Part shown: piece by piece, positions 56,643 through 64,000 of the stretch
Layout: each line of letters starts with the position of its first letter
Position numbering within the stretch: the first letter of the stretch is position 1
DNA from: Halorubrum aquaticum
GTDB lineage: Archaea; Halobacteriota; Halobacteria; Halobacteriales; Haloferacaceae
Reading direction: 5' to 3'
Length of the DNA: 64,000 bases
NCBI RefSeq assembly: GCF_900113615.1
Contig: NZ_FOPZ01000011.1
Location: forward strand, 33,896-97,895
Program-made: the position numbers and the translations under genes
Notes under the pieces: generated by a model
The model's input: the letters and a program-made list of their open reading frames with translations, nothing else
Told to the model about the DNA's origin: nothing
Databases searched by the model: none

Positions 56643-56838
56643 AGCGAGGCTGAGTGAGCGAAGCGAACGAAGCCTCGGTCGTTTCGTTCATATGAACCGC
56701 CCTGCTCCGCGGGTCGCTTCGCTCCCCGCTCCGCTTCGAGGCCTCGTCGCTTCGCTTCCTCTCCGAACCGCCCTGCTTCGCGGGTCGTTCCTCCCCGCTC
56801 CGCTACGAGGCCTCGTCGCTTCGCTCCCTCGGCCTCGC
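56643..56838. repeat. Intergenic imperfect tandem and inverted repeats
   Basis: Two 65-67-base imperfect copies begin at 56694 and 56765 (period 71): each reads GAACCGCCCTGCT, CGCGGGTCG, CCCCGCTCCGCT, CGAGGCCTCGTCGCTTCGCT. Upstream, 56643-56680 holds the complementary theme GAGCGAGGC...GCGAAGCGAACGAAGCCTCGG, so long hairpins are possible. The whole lies between the M20 gene and the MATE gene. No protein is convincingly encoded. Confidence 0.55.
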
Positions 56839-56897
56839 TTCCCGCCGCCTCCCGAAAGGTTAGGTCCGAAGGGGCCCTGAGACCGGACAGGATTCCC

Positions 56898-58373
56898 GTG
56901 GGAAACGACGACACCCGGGTCGACATGACGACGGGAGCGATCTCCCCGAAGCTGTTCGACCTCGCGTGGCCGCTGGTGCTCGGTAACCTCCTCCAGACGC
57001 TGTACAACCTCGCGGACATGTTCTGGGTGGGTCGTGTGAGCACCGACGCCGTCGCCGCCGTCTCGCTCATGTTCCCGCTCTCGTGGCTGTTCGTCTCCAC
57101 CGCGATGGGACTCACCGCCGCGACCATCGCCTTGGTCTCCCAACACGTCGGCGCGGGCGAGGACCGGCGCGCGGACGAGGTCGTCGGCCAGACCGTGTTG
57201 CTGGCGGTGCTCGTCTCCGTCGTCCTCGCGGCGATCGGCTTCGCCGCGCGCCACTGGCTGCTCTACTGGATCGGCGCGCGGGATGCGGTGTTCACGGAGT
57301 CGCTCGCGTACATCGAGGTGATCTTCCTCACGCTGCCGCTCACCTTCCTGTTCTTCGCGTTCCGCGCGTCGCTTCAGGGCGCGGGCGACACGCGGACCGC
57401 GATGTGGCTCGTCGCCATCTCAGCCGCGCTCAACATCGTCATCGACCCCGTCTTCATCCTCGGATGGGGGCCGGTCCCCGCGCTCGGCACCCAGGGAGCC
57501 GCGATCGCGACGCTCATCGCCCGCCTGTTCGCGACCGCGGTCGGGATCTGGATCCTGATCCGGGGCGACTGGGGCGTGAAGCTGTACGTCCGCGACCTCC
57601 GGCCGAACCCGGAGATCCTTCGGAAGCTGATCGACGTGGGCTACCCGGGGACGCTCGACGGCTGGGCACGGTCGTTCGCGGCGGTCGCGATGGCGGCGCT
57701 CGTCGCCCGGTTCGGCCCGGCCGCCACGGCCGCGTACGGCATCGGCGTCCGGCTGATGTCGATCTCGTGGGGCGTCGCCGGCGCGGTCGGCCAGGCGACC
57801 GCGACTGGCGTGGGACAGAACCTCGGCGCGGGGACCCCCGACCGTGCGGCCGCGGTGACGCGCGCGGCCACCGCGGGCACGATGGGACTGCTCGCGGTGG
57901 CCGGCGGGCTCGTCTGGACCTTCCCGGGGGTCGCGATGGGCGTCTTCGTCGACGACCCGGCGACGATCGCCGAGGGGATCGGCTTCCTGCGGATCGTCGC
58001 GCTCTCGTGGGCCTTCTTCGGCGGCCTCATGGTGATCCAAGGCGGGTTCCGCGGCGCGGGCCACACCAAGGCGGCGATGGCGCTGTCGATGCTCTCGCGA
58101 TGGATATTCCGGATCCCCGTCGCCGCGGTCCTGGCGTTCGGAGCCGTGAGCGTCACGCTCGGCGGATTCGCGGTCGGCCCGCTCACCGTTCCCGCCGTCG
58201 AGATCGGCTACACGGGACTCGACTGGGGCGTCGAGGGACTCTGGTGGGCGTACACCGCGGCCGCGGTCGTCTCCTTCCTCCTCGGGGCGGCGTGGTTCCG
58301 CCGCGGGACGTGGACGGAGGGCGTCATCGAGGGATCCGCCGACGGACCCGCCCCGGAGCCGACCGACGACTGA
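56898..58373 (+). CDS. MATE family efflux transporter
   Basis: A 491-residue multidrug and toxin extrusion transporter with 12 predicted helices in two halves. LAWPLVLGNLLQTLYNLADMFWVGR is the typical first helix, and the second half starts near RKLIDVGYPGTLDGWARSFAAVAMAA; TATGVGQNLGAGTPDRA is a conserved loop. It exports organic cations or drugs using Na+ or H+. The GTG at 56898 is a weak start; an internal ATG at 56925 would give a 482-residue product. Its stop is followed by a tandem repeat. Confidence 0.87.
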   Translation: MGNDDTRVDMTTGAISPKLFDLAWPLVLGNLLQTLYNLADMFWVGRVSTDAVAAVSLMFPLSWLFVSTAMGLTAATIALVSQHVGAGEDRRADEVVGQTVLLAVLVSVVLAAIGFAARHWLLYWIGARDAVFTESLAYIEVIFLTLPLTFLFFAFRASLQGAGDTRTAMWLVAISAALNIVIDPVFILGWGPVPALGTQGAAIATLIARLFATAVGIWILIRGDWGVKLYVRDLRPNPEILRKLIDVGYPGTLDGWARSFAAVAMAALVARFGPAATAAYGIGVRLMSISWGVAGAVGQATATGVGQNLGAGTPDRAAAVTRAATAGTMGLLAVAGGLVWTFPGVAMGVFVDDPATIAEGIGFLRIVALSWAFFGGLMVIQGGFRGAGHTKAAMALSMLSRWIFRIPVAAVLAFGAVSVTLGGFAVGPLTVPAVEIGYTGLDWGVEGLWWAYTAAAVVSFLLGAAWFRRGTWTEGVIEGSADGPAPEPTDD

Positions 58374-58384
58374 CCGCGTGGTCC

Positions 58385-58453
58385 GCCGACGACTAACCAT
58401 CGACTCCGACGACTAACCATCGACTCCGACGACTAACCATCCGCTCCGACGAT
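58385..58453 (+). repeat. 20-bp tandem repeat after the MATE gene
   Basis: CGACTCCGACGACTAACCAT is repeated exactly at 58401-58420 and 58421-58440, with a partial copy to the left (58385-58400) and a diverged one to the right (58441-58453). Each copy contains GACGACTAA, like the Asp-Asp-stop end of the MATE gene, so it probably arose by slippage at the gene's end. Confidence 0.7.
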
Positions 58454-58473
58454 CGACCGTCGGGCCCGAGAAC

Positions 58474-58755
58474 TCACTGGGCCCGTTTCGCGAACGCGAG
58501 CGAGGCGAAAAAGCCGAAGTACGCCGGGATCCCGGCGAGCATGAACATGTACAGCACCCACTGCGGGGCGCTCGCGAACGCGAAGTCGTACAGAAGCGAC
58601 ACGGTCGTCACCCACACGACCGCGAACAGCAGGTCCTGGAGCATTCCCGTCCGGTTCTCGCTGACGTTCGATCGGACGCGGTCGACGAGGCGCTCCTCGT
58701 CCGGGTCGGTCGGGTCAGTCGGGTCGGTCGGGTCAGTCGGGTCGGTCTCGGTCAT
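58474..58755 (-). CDS. Small membrane protein with Thr-Asp-Pro repeats
   Basis: A 93-residue protein. It begins MTETDPTDPTDPTDPTDPDEE, where a 9-base DNA repeat (58708-58745) encodes Thr-Asp-Pro units; the copy number may vary. A soluble helix follows, then two membrane helices near residues 41-58 and 66-86 (VLYMFMLAGIPAYFGFFASLAF). Its place at the end of the acetate symporter and uspA run suggests a membrane role, but function is unknown. ATG 58755 is the only start near the repeats. Confidence 0.65.
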   Translation of the reverse strand: MTETDPTDPTDPTDPTDPDEERLVDRVRSNVSENRTGMLQDLLFAVVWVTTVSLLYDFAFASAPQWVLYMFMLAGIPAYFGFFASLAFAKRAQ

Positions 58756-58853
58756 GGGTGAGCGTGTGAGTCGGAGTACGTCGGCGTTCCGGTAGCGAAA
58801 CGGTAGCGGCGTCGTGACGACGGTGCGCCGGACCGTCCGGCGCGGTTGCGGTT

Positions 58854-59315
58854 TCAGTCCTCGTCGAGGTAGTCGACGACGAGGACGGGCACGTGCGTCG
58901 AACGCAGCGTGCGTTCGGTGACGCTCCCGAGGAGCGCACGCCGGACGCCGGCGCGGCCGTGGCTTCCCATGACGATGAGGTCCATCTCGTGGTCCTCGGC
59001 GTAGTCGGCGATCACCTTGTGTGGGCGGCCGCCGGCGACGTGTTCCACGACGTCGATGTCGCGCTCCGCGCCGCGCTCGGCGACGGTACCGGTCGCCTCG
59101 TCCGCCTTCTCCTTCAGCTCCTCCATCTCGTCGAACCGGCCCTGTTTGAGCCGGTCGACCTGTTCGGTTCCGAGGCCGAAGTTCACGGAGTCGATGTCGA
59201 CCACGTACAGCGCGTGGACCTCGGCGTCGTACTTCTCAGCGAGGTCGAGCGCGTGGTCGACGGCGGCCTCCGCGACGTCGCTTCCGTCGGTCGGGATCAG
59301 GATGCGTTCGTACAT
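58854..59315 (-). CDS. Universal stress protein (UspA family)
   Basis: A 153-residue Usp protein with an intact ATP motif GSHGRAGVRRALLGSVTERT (G-x2-G-x9-G-S), unlike the copy at 5566. MYERILIPTDGS opens the domain. It starts three bases after the symporter stop on the same strand, so it is likely co-transcribed and may respond to the energy or acetate state of the cell. The 98 bases between it and the small membrane protein show no clear promoter. Confidence 0.93.
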   Translation of the reverse strand: MYERILIPTDGSDVAEAAVDHALDLAEKYDAEVHALYVVDIDSVNFGLGTEQVDRLKQGRFDEMEELKEKADEATGTVAERGAERDIDVVEHVAGGRPHKVIADYAEDHEMDLIVMGSHGRAGVRRALLGSVTERTLRSTHVPVLVVDYLDED

Positions 59316-59318
59316 GGA

Positions 59319-61073
59319 TCACTCCTCCGTGGCCGCGTCGTCAACGTGGTCCGCGTCGGCGACCGCGTCGTCGACCGTACGGCCGCCGTCAGTGGCTACC
59401 TCCTCGCCGCCGTCGGCGACGACGTCCTCGGCAGTCTCCTGTTGGCCCATCGGCTCGGGGCTGTGACACTGCCGGACGATCCGCTTCGTTTCCAGAGACG
59501 GCTCGTCGGTCGCCATCGAGACGACGATGGTGACGACGAACACGATCGGGAGGGTGATGAGCGCCGAGCCGATGGCGGGCATCCACGTCGCCAGCCCCGC
59601 CGACAGCGGCGCCTCGAGCGAGCCGACGTACGTGGGGACGATCTGGTTGATCATCGGGAGGGACCAGAGGGTCAGTCCGGTCGTCATGCCGGCGAGCGCG
59701 CCCTCACGGTTGGCGTTCTCCCACCACATCCCGAGGAAGAACATCGGGAACAGGACGGAGCCGGCGAGCGAGAACGCGTACCCCACGAGCGCGGCGATCG
59801 ACGATGCGGGATTGAGCGCGGCCAGCGTCGTCAGCGCGCCCAGCGCGACGATCGAGAGGCGGCCGACGAGGATCTGCTGGCGCTGCGTCGCGTCCTCGTT
59901 GATGATGTTCGTGTAGATGTCGTGGCTGATGGCCGACGAGCCGGCGATGAACAGCCCGGCGACCGTCGCGATGGCCGCCGCGATACCGCCCGCGGCGACG
60001 ATGCCGACGAACCAGTCCGGGAGCCCCGACAGCTGTGCCGCCAGCACGACGATGACCTCGCTGGCCGCGCTCGTCATTCCGGGGTCACCGTAGGTCGCAC
60101 CGACGTTCTGCGTGTAGAGGTCCGTACCGAACGCCGCGAACGCCGGGGCACTCCAGTAGAGGATACAGATGAAGAAGAGCCCCCAGACCGTCGACCAGCG
60201 GGCCGTCCGCTCGCTCTCGACCGTGTAGAACCGGACGAGTACGTGCGGGAGCCCGCAGGTACCGACGATCAGCGAGAACGTCGTGGCGACCCAGAGGTAG
60301 TAGCTCGACGAGGCGAACGGCTCGGAGAACTCGCTGCCGAGCTCGCTGATCAACATTCCGTACTCGAGCTGGGGCAACACCGTGGAGTAGCCGTTCGTGT
60401 ACCCGACGACGAACAGCCCGACGACGAACGCGAGGATGAGGATGACGTACTGGACCGCCTGGTTCTTCGTGGCGCCCAGCATGCCGGACAGCGTCAGGTA
60501 GCCGACGGTGACGACCATCATGGCGACGACCATCACCTGGTACCCGTCCAGGCCGGGGATGAGCCCCCCGTAGTCTCCGAAGATGTACAGGCCGACGAGC
60601 GCCATCCCCTTCGCCTGCCCGATGGCGTAGACGAAGCCGATGAGGAACGTCGTCACCGCCGCGATGGCGCGCGCGGTGTCGGAGTTGAACCGGTCGCCGA
60701 CGAAGTCCGGCGCCGTGTACTTCCCGAACCGGCGCAGCTGCGCGGCGAGGAAGATGAGCAGGATGAAATATCCCGTCGTCCAGCCGACGACGTACACGAG
60801 CCCGTAGAACCCCGCGAGCGCGATCGACGCCGCCATGCCGAGGTACGAGGCGGCCGACATCCAGTTCGCCCCGATCGCCATCCCGTTCTCGACGTTCCCG
60901 ATGGAACGGCCGGCGACCCACATGTTCTCGGTGTCGGCGACGCGGAAGACGAAGCCGATCGTGAGGAACAGTCCCAACATCGCGACCACGAGGATCGACG
61001 GCGCCAGCTTGAACGAGATGTCGAGGGCCTCCGGAAGGAGGTCGCTCTGGAGGAGGAGGGAGCTTCCCGTCAT
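59319..61073 (-). CDS. actP: Sodium:solute symporter (acetate-type)
   Basis: A 584-residue SSS-family transporter with about 13 helices. NMWVAGRSIGNVENGMAIGANWMSAASYLGM, LRRFGKYTAPDFVGDRF and AIGQAKGMALVGLYIFG are acetate/propionate symporter signatures; the C-terminal 70 residues are acidic and cytoplasmic. It is coupled by ATGA to a DUF4212 gene, a known small-subunit arrangement, and near acs and HTH_10, so acetate uptake is likely. The symbol is based on this context. Confidence 0.85.
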   Translation of the reverse strand: MTGSSLLLQSDLLPEALDISFKLAPSILVVAMLGLFLTIGFVFRVADTENMWVAGRSIGNVENGMAIGANWMSAASYLGMAASIALAGFYGLVYVVGWTTGYFILLIFLAAQLRRFGKYTAPDFVGDRFNSDTARAIAAVTTFLIGFVYAIGQAKGMALVGLYIFGDYGGLIPGLDGYQVMVVAMMVVTVGYLTLSGMLGATKNQAVQYVILILAFVVGLFVVGYTNGYSTVLPQLEYGMLISELGSEFSEPFASSSYYLWVATTFSLIVGTCGLPHVLVRFYTVESERTARWSTVWGLFFICILYWSAPAFAAFGTDLYTQNVGATYGDPGMTSAASEVIVVLAAQLSGLPDWFVGIVAAGGIAAAIATVAGLFIAGSSAISHDIYTNIINEDATQRQQILVGRLSIVALGALTTLAALNPASSIAALVGYAFSLAGSVLFPMFFLGMWWENANREGALAGMTTGLTLWSLPMINQIVPTYVGSLEAPLSAGLATWMPAIGSALITLPIVFVVTIVVSMATDEPSLETKRIVRQCHSPEPMGQQETAEDVVADGGEEVATDGGRTVDDAVADADHVDDAATEE

Positions 61074-61507
61074 TCCTCCGACCCTCCGTCCGCCGCTGCG
61101 ACCTCAGGACCGGTCTCCGTCTCCGTGGTGGCGTGATCGATCCCGTACTTCTCGTCGAGCGCGTCCCGCTTGCGCGAGTACCAGAACGCTAAGATCAGCG
61201 CGCCCGTCGGCGCGCCGAACGCGACGAGGAAGTAGTGGAGCGGGAACCCGAGGATCGGCATCTGGCTCGTCATCGGGCCGGGCGCGAGCCGCGTCAGCGT
61301 CACTGGCCCCCACACCGCGAGGACCCAGACGGCGAACCCCGACCAGACGATGCGGAGGTGATCGCGCATGTACGGCGTGCTCGGGTCGAGGATGTTCACC
61401 TCCGAGCCGAGGTAGTCGGTTTCCTGATGTGCCTGTGCGGCTCCGGTCGCGACGCCCCCGTCGGTCTCGGCGGCGTTCGCTCTGTCGTGCGTGTCGTTAT
61501 CTGTCAT
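61070..61507 (-). CDS. DUF4212 symporter small subunit
   Basis: A 145-residue protein of the DUF4212 family with two membrane helices: IVWSGFAVWVLAVWGPVTLTR and FLVAFGAPTGALILAFWYSRKRDALDEKYG. These proteins accompany acetate-type SSS transporters and are thought to be their small subunit. A 30-residue acidic and Ala-rich N-terminus is halophilic. The stop overlaps the symporter ATG by 4 bases. The gene starts about 110 bases after acs. Confidence 0.88.
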   Translation of the reverse strand: MTDNDTHDRANAAETDGGVATGAAQAHQETDYLGSEVNILDPSTPYMRDHLRIVWSGFAVWVLAVWGPVTLTRLAPGPMTSQMPILGFPLHYFLVAFGAPTGALILAFWYSRKRDALDEKYGIDHATTETETGPEVAAADGGSEE

Positions 61508-61619
61508 GGCGTGGTCCGCGGGGTTTCGGCGTGTAGTCTTCGTGAATCGGTGGTCGTCGTGGATCGGTGGTCGTCGATCGCGAACCGGTCCGGACGGAGC
61601 CGGACCGGAGAAGCGCGCG

Positions 61620-63614
61620 TCAGTCGTCGTTCGCCTTGGCCTGGATCTCCTCGACGATCTCGGGGTTTCGGAGGGTGCTCGTGTTGCCGATCTCCTCGCC
61701 GTCGGCGATGTTCTCGAGCAGGCGACGCATGATCTTCCCGGATCGCGTCTTCGGGAGGTCCGGACTGAACACGATCCGCTCGGGGCGGGCGATCGGGCCG
61801 ATCGCGTCCTCGACGCCCGTGACGATCCGCTCGCGGAGGTCGTCGTTCCCCTCGTAGCCGTCCTCGGTTATCACGTACGCGTAGACGGCCTCACCCTTGA
61901 TGTCGTGGTTCCCGCCGACGACGGCGGCCTCGGCGACGCCCTCGACGCCGACGATGGCGGACTCGATCTCCATCGTGCCGAGCCGGTGGCCGGAGACGTT
62001 GATCACGTCGTCGACGCGGCCGAGCACGGTGATGTAGCCGTCCTCGTCGATCTTCGCGCCGTCCTCGGGGAAGTACACCCAGTCCGCGGGGTCGTCGCTC
62101 TCCGTGTCGGAGTACTCGGCCCAGTACTCATCGATGAACCGCTCGTCGTTGTTGTACAGCGTCCGCAACATCCCCGGCCACGGCTTCTGGACCGTGAGGT
62201 AGCCGGCCTGTCCGGGCTCGATCTCCTCGCCTCTCGTGTCGAGTATCTCCACGTCGACGCCCGGCAGCGGCGGTCCCGCAGAGCCGGGCTTCATGTCCTT
62301 GACGCCCGGCAGCGTGGTGATCATCATCCCGCCGGTCTCCGTCTGCCACCACGTGTCGACGACGGGACACTCCTCGTCGCCGATGTGCTTGTAGTACCAC
62401 TTCCAGGCGCGCGGGTTGATCGGCTCGCCGACGGTCCCGAGCAGCCGCAGCGAGGAGAGGTCGTGGGCGGCGGGGTACTCCTCACCCCACTTCATGAACG
62501 CGCGGATCGCGGTGGGCGCGGTGTACAGCTGGGTCGCCTCGTACTCCTCGACTATCTCCCAGAGGCGGTCGCGGTCGGGGTGGTCGGGCGTCCCTTCGTA
62601 CATCATCGTCGTCGTGCCGAGCGCGAGCGGCCCGTACACGATGTAGGAGTGGCCCGTGATCCAGCCGATGTCGGCCGAACAGAAGTAGGTGTCCTCGGGC
62701 TTGACGTCCAGTACCGCCTGGGAGGTCCAGGACACCCACGAGAGGTAGCCGCCGGTGGTGTGTTTCACCCCCTTCGGCTTCCCCGTCGTCCCCGAGGTGT
62801 ACATCAGGAACAGCATGTCCTCGGCGTCCCGGGTCACGGGCTCGACCTCGGCACCGGCGTGCTCGGCCACGAGGTCGCCGTAATCGAGCTGGTCGTCGGT
62901 CAGGTCGTGGCCGAAGTCGTCGTCGTTGGGACCGAGCCGGTCGACGACGACGGTCGTCGTGTCGTGGTCGACGTCCGCGAGCCCCTCGTTGGCCTTCTCG
63001 AGGTGGTCGAGCGGGTCGCCGCGGCGGTAGTAGCCGTCACACGTGACGAGGTACTCGGAGTCCGCCGAGTTCATCCGGGTCGCGAGCGCCTCCGCCGAGA
63101 ACCCGGCGAAGACGACGCTGTGGGGCGCACCGATGCGGGCACACGCCAGCATCGCGACCGGCAGCTCCGGGATCATCGGCATGTACATCGTGACGACGTC
63201 GTCCTCCTCGACGCCCATCTCCCGGAGCGCGGCCGCGAACTCGTTGACCTCGCGGTGGAGCTCCTCGTAGGTGTACGTGCGGTTCTCCTCGTCGACGGGC
63301 TCGCCGACCCACTCGATCGCGGCCTCGTCGCCGCGCTCCTCGAGGTGTCGATCGAGACAGTTCGCCGAGGCGTTCAGCTTCCCGTCGGTGAACCACTCGT
63401 AGAAGGGCGGGTTACTGTCGTCGAGCACCTGGTCGTAGTCGGATTCCCAGTCGAGGAGGTCCGCAGCCCCCTCCCAACACTCCGGCCAGTTCTCCTCGAA
63501 CTCCTCGTATATCTCGGGGTCGCTCACGTTGGCCCCCGATACGAACGAGTCGGACGGCTCGAACACCTCCTGTTCCTGTAGTCGCGCTTCCAGTTGTCCG
63601 TCTTCCTCCGTCAT
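61620..63614 (-). CDS. acs: Acetyl-CoA synthetase
   Basis: A 664-residue AMP-forming acyl-CoA synthetase. YTSGTTGKPKGVKHTTGG is the P-loop, WWQTETGGMMITTLPG the A5 motif, YPDEDGAKID-like sequence appears as YFPEDGAKIDEDGY, and KTRSGKIMRRLL holds the catalytic lysine that is usually regulated by acetylation. It makes acetyl-CoA from acetate, CoA and ATP. The length is typical. ATG 63614 lies about 33 bases after TACATAAA. It is adjacent to an acetate-type symporter and a possible HTH_10 activator. Confidence 0.94.
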   Translation of the reverse strand: MTEEDGQLEARLQEQEVFEPSDSFVSGANVSDPEIYEEFEENWPECWEGAADLLDWESDYDQVLDDSNPPFYEWFTDGKLNASANCLDRHLEERGDEAAIEWVGEPVDEENRTYTYEELHREVNEFAAALREMGVEEDDVVTMYMPMIPELPVAMLACARIGAPHSVVFAGFSAEALATRMNSADSEYLVTCDGYYRRGDPLDHLEKANEGLADVDHDTTTVVVDRLGPNDDDFGHDLTDDQLDYGDLVAEHAGAEVEPVTRDAEDMLFLMYTSGTTGKPKGVKHTTGGYLSWVSWTSQAVLDVKPEDTYFCSADIGWITGHSYIVYGPLALGTTTMMYEGTPDHPDRDRLWEIVEEYEATQLYTAPTAIRAFMKWGEEYPAAHDLSSLRLLGTVGEPINPRAWKWYYKHIGDEECPVVDTWWQTETGGMMITTLPGVKDMKPGSAGPPLPGVDVEILDTRGEEIEPGQAGYLTVQKPWPGMLRTLYNNDERFIDEYWAEYSDTESDDPADWVYFPEDGAKIDEDGYITVLGRVDDVINVSGHRLGTMEIESAIVGVEGVAEAAVVGGNHDIKGEAVYAYVITEDGYEGNDDLRERIVTGVEDAIGPIARPERIVFSPDLPKTRSGKIMRRLLENIADGEEIGNTSTLRNPEIVEEIQAKANDD

Positions 63615-63643
63615 GGGTACGATCGTATACACCGAACACCCCT

Positions 63644-63650
63644 ACATAAA
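63644..63650 (-). promoter_or_regulatory. TATA-like element of acs
   Basis: TTTATGT on the minus strand lies about 33 bases upstream of the acs ATG, leaving a leader of a few bases. Confidence 0.4.
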
Positions 63651-63697
63651 CAACCACGCTAAATAGGAAAAACCATGAACGATTCCGTCGGAAACGG

Positions 63698-63824
63698 GCG
63701 TCGCTACGGTCGGGGTTAGGGAGTCGCTACGGCCGGGGTTGGGGAGTCGCTACGGCCGGGGTTAGGGAGTCGCTACGGCCGGGGTTGGGGAGTCGCTACG
63801 GCCGGGGTTGGGGAGTCGCTACGA
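63698..63824 (+). repeat. 23-bp tandem repeat upstream of acs
   Basis: GAGTCGCTACGGCCGGGGTT plus AGG or GGG is repeated with exact 23-base spacing from starts at 63698 (one base diverged), 63721, 63744, 63767, 63790 and a partial at 63813. The last copy contains the TAG stop of the partial gene to the right (63819-63821). There are no spacers, so it is a tandem array and not a CRISPR. Confidence 0.85.
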
Positions 63825-64000
63825 CCGATCTCTCCGCGTCGCGGACGCCGACGGCGCCGTCCCGTTCCGTTCCCCCTCGTCCGCCGAGACCCCCTGGGTC
63901 GACGGACTCCTCCCGTCCGCCGAACGCCGCGCGTCGCGTTCCTCGAACAGGGTCTCGAGCAGGGCTCGCTCCGCCTTCCGGAGGTGGTTGTGGAACGTCG
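63819..64000 (-). CDS. HTH_10 (bacterio-opsin activator) regulator, C-terminal end
   Basis: Only about 60 codons are in the window, on the minus strand, running off the right edge. TFHNHLRKAERALLETLFEE is the recognition-helix end of the HTH_10 domain found in Bat-like haloarchaeal activators. It is followed by a poorly conserved tail of 40 residues rich in Ser, Asp and Gly ending RRDRS. The stop codon falls within the first copy of the 23-bp repeat array. As it lies directly before acs on the same strand, it may regulate acetate metabolism. Confidence 0.8.
   Translation of the reverse strand, partial: TFHNHLRKAERALLETLFEERDARRSADGRSPSTQGVSADEGERNGTAPSASATRRDRS

Noticed and set aside
56692..56880. 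Open frame rich in Pro, Leu and Arg in the repeat region
   Set aside because: It is explained by the two repeat copies and has no start signal or domain.
58893..61136. Long plus-strand open frame opposite the symporter
   Set aside because: The minus-strand SSS transporter and UspA genes explain this stretch; the plus-strand translation is charged and without features.
63698..63824. Possible CRISPR array
   Set aside because: Units follow each other without spacers and no cas gene is present.

Overview
The window comes from an extremely halophilic archaeon (class Halobacteria; the gene content resembles Halorubrum and relatives, but the genus is not proved here). The evidence is high G+C, very acidic proteins, bacterioruberin genes, a Tat lipoprotein, DNA topoisomerase VI, GfcR with an Asp38-type glucose dehydrogenase, haloarchaeal small-protein families, and many genes whose start codon lies about 26 bases after a TATA box, as expected for leaderless transcripts. 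It reads as core chromosome: no transposase, CRISPR array or prophage was seen.

Layout. 1-4.8 kb: the end of thiE, an SDR gene, and the bacterioruberin operon crtD-lyeJ-cruF behind an operator-like inverted repeat. 4.9-10.7 kb: a DisA_N protein behind a short leader ORF, UspA, an MBL-fold hydrolase, TenA, MoaA, an SDR lacking the catalytic tyrosine, and a Tat lipoprotein. 10.7-16 kb: tRNA-Arg(UCU) beside tRNA 3'-end fragments, a UPF0200/UPF0201 pair, endonuclease III, a YlbF-like protein, and a MinD-like ATPase followed by a RecA/KaiC-like protein with no Walker A. 16-26 kb: FKBP isomerase, CYTH protein, MaoC/CitE pair, glutamate dehydrogenase, Dph6-like ligase, monothiol glutaredoxin, gfcR-gdh (semi-phosphorylative Entner-Doudoroff control), an NRDE protein and a winged-helix regulator.

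26-36 kb is a continuous minus-strand operon for a multisubunit Mrp-type cation/proton antiporter: mrpE, F, G, an MbhD/E-like subunit, B, C and three large NuoL/M/N-like subunits, then a nucleoside phosphorylase-like gene. Most junctions overlap by 4 bases (ATGA or GTGA), so translational coupling is likely. 36-41 kb holds coaBC and top6B-top6A. 41-46 kb holds a JAMM peptidase, creatininase family, enolase superfamily, ureohydrolase, DUF2071 and DCC proteins. 46-49 kb is a large multi-PAS histidine kinase broken by a one-base frameshift. 49-58 kb holds a glutamine amidotransferase-like protein, DJ-1/PfpI, SDR, cold-shock protein, copper P1B-ATPase behind a perfect 14-bp palindrome, M20 peptidase and MATE exporter.

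58-64 kb is an acetate module on the minus strand: a partial HTH_10 regulator, acs, a DUF4212 subunit, a sodium:solute symporter, UspA and a small membrane protein. It would import acetate and activate it to acetyl-CoA.

The observations most worth following are the frameshifted kinase, the three short leader ORFs whose stops overlap the next gene's start, the antiporter with three large subunits (one lacking the TM7 lysine), the duplicated insertion in Top6B, the degenerate RecA-like partner of the MinD-like ATPase, and the operator-like palindromes. I did not find a system I can call clearly new.
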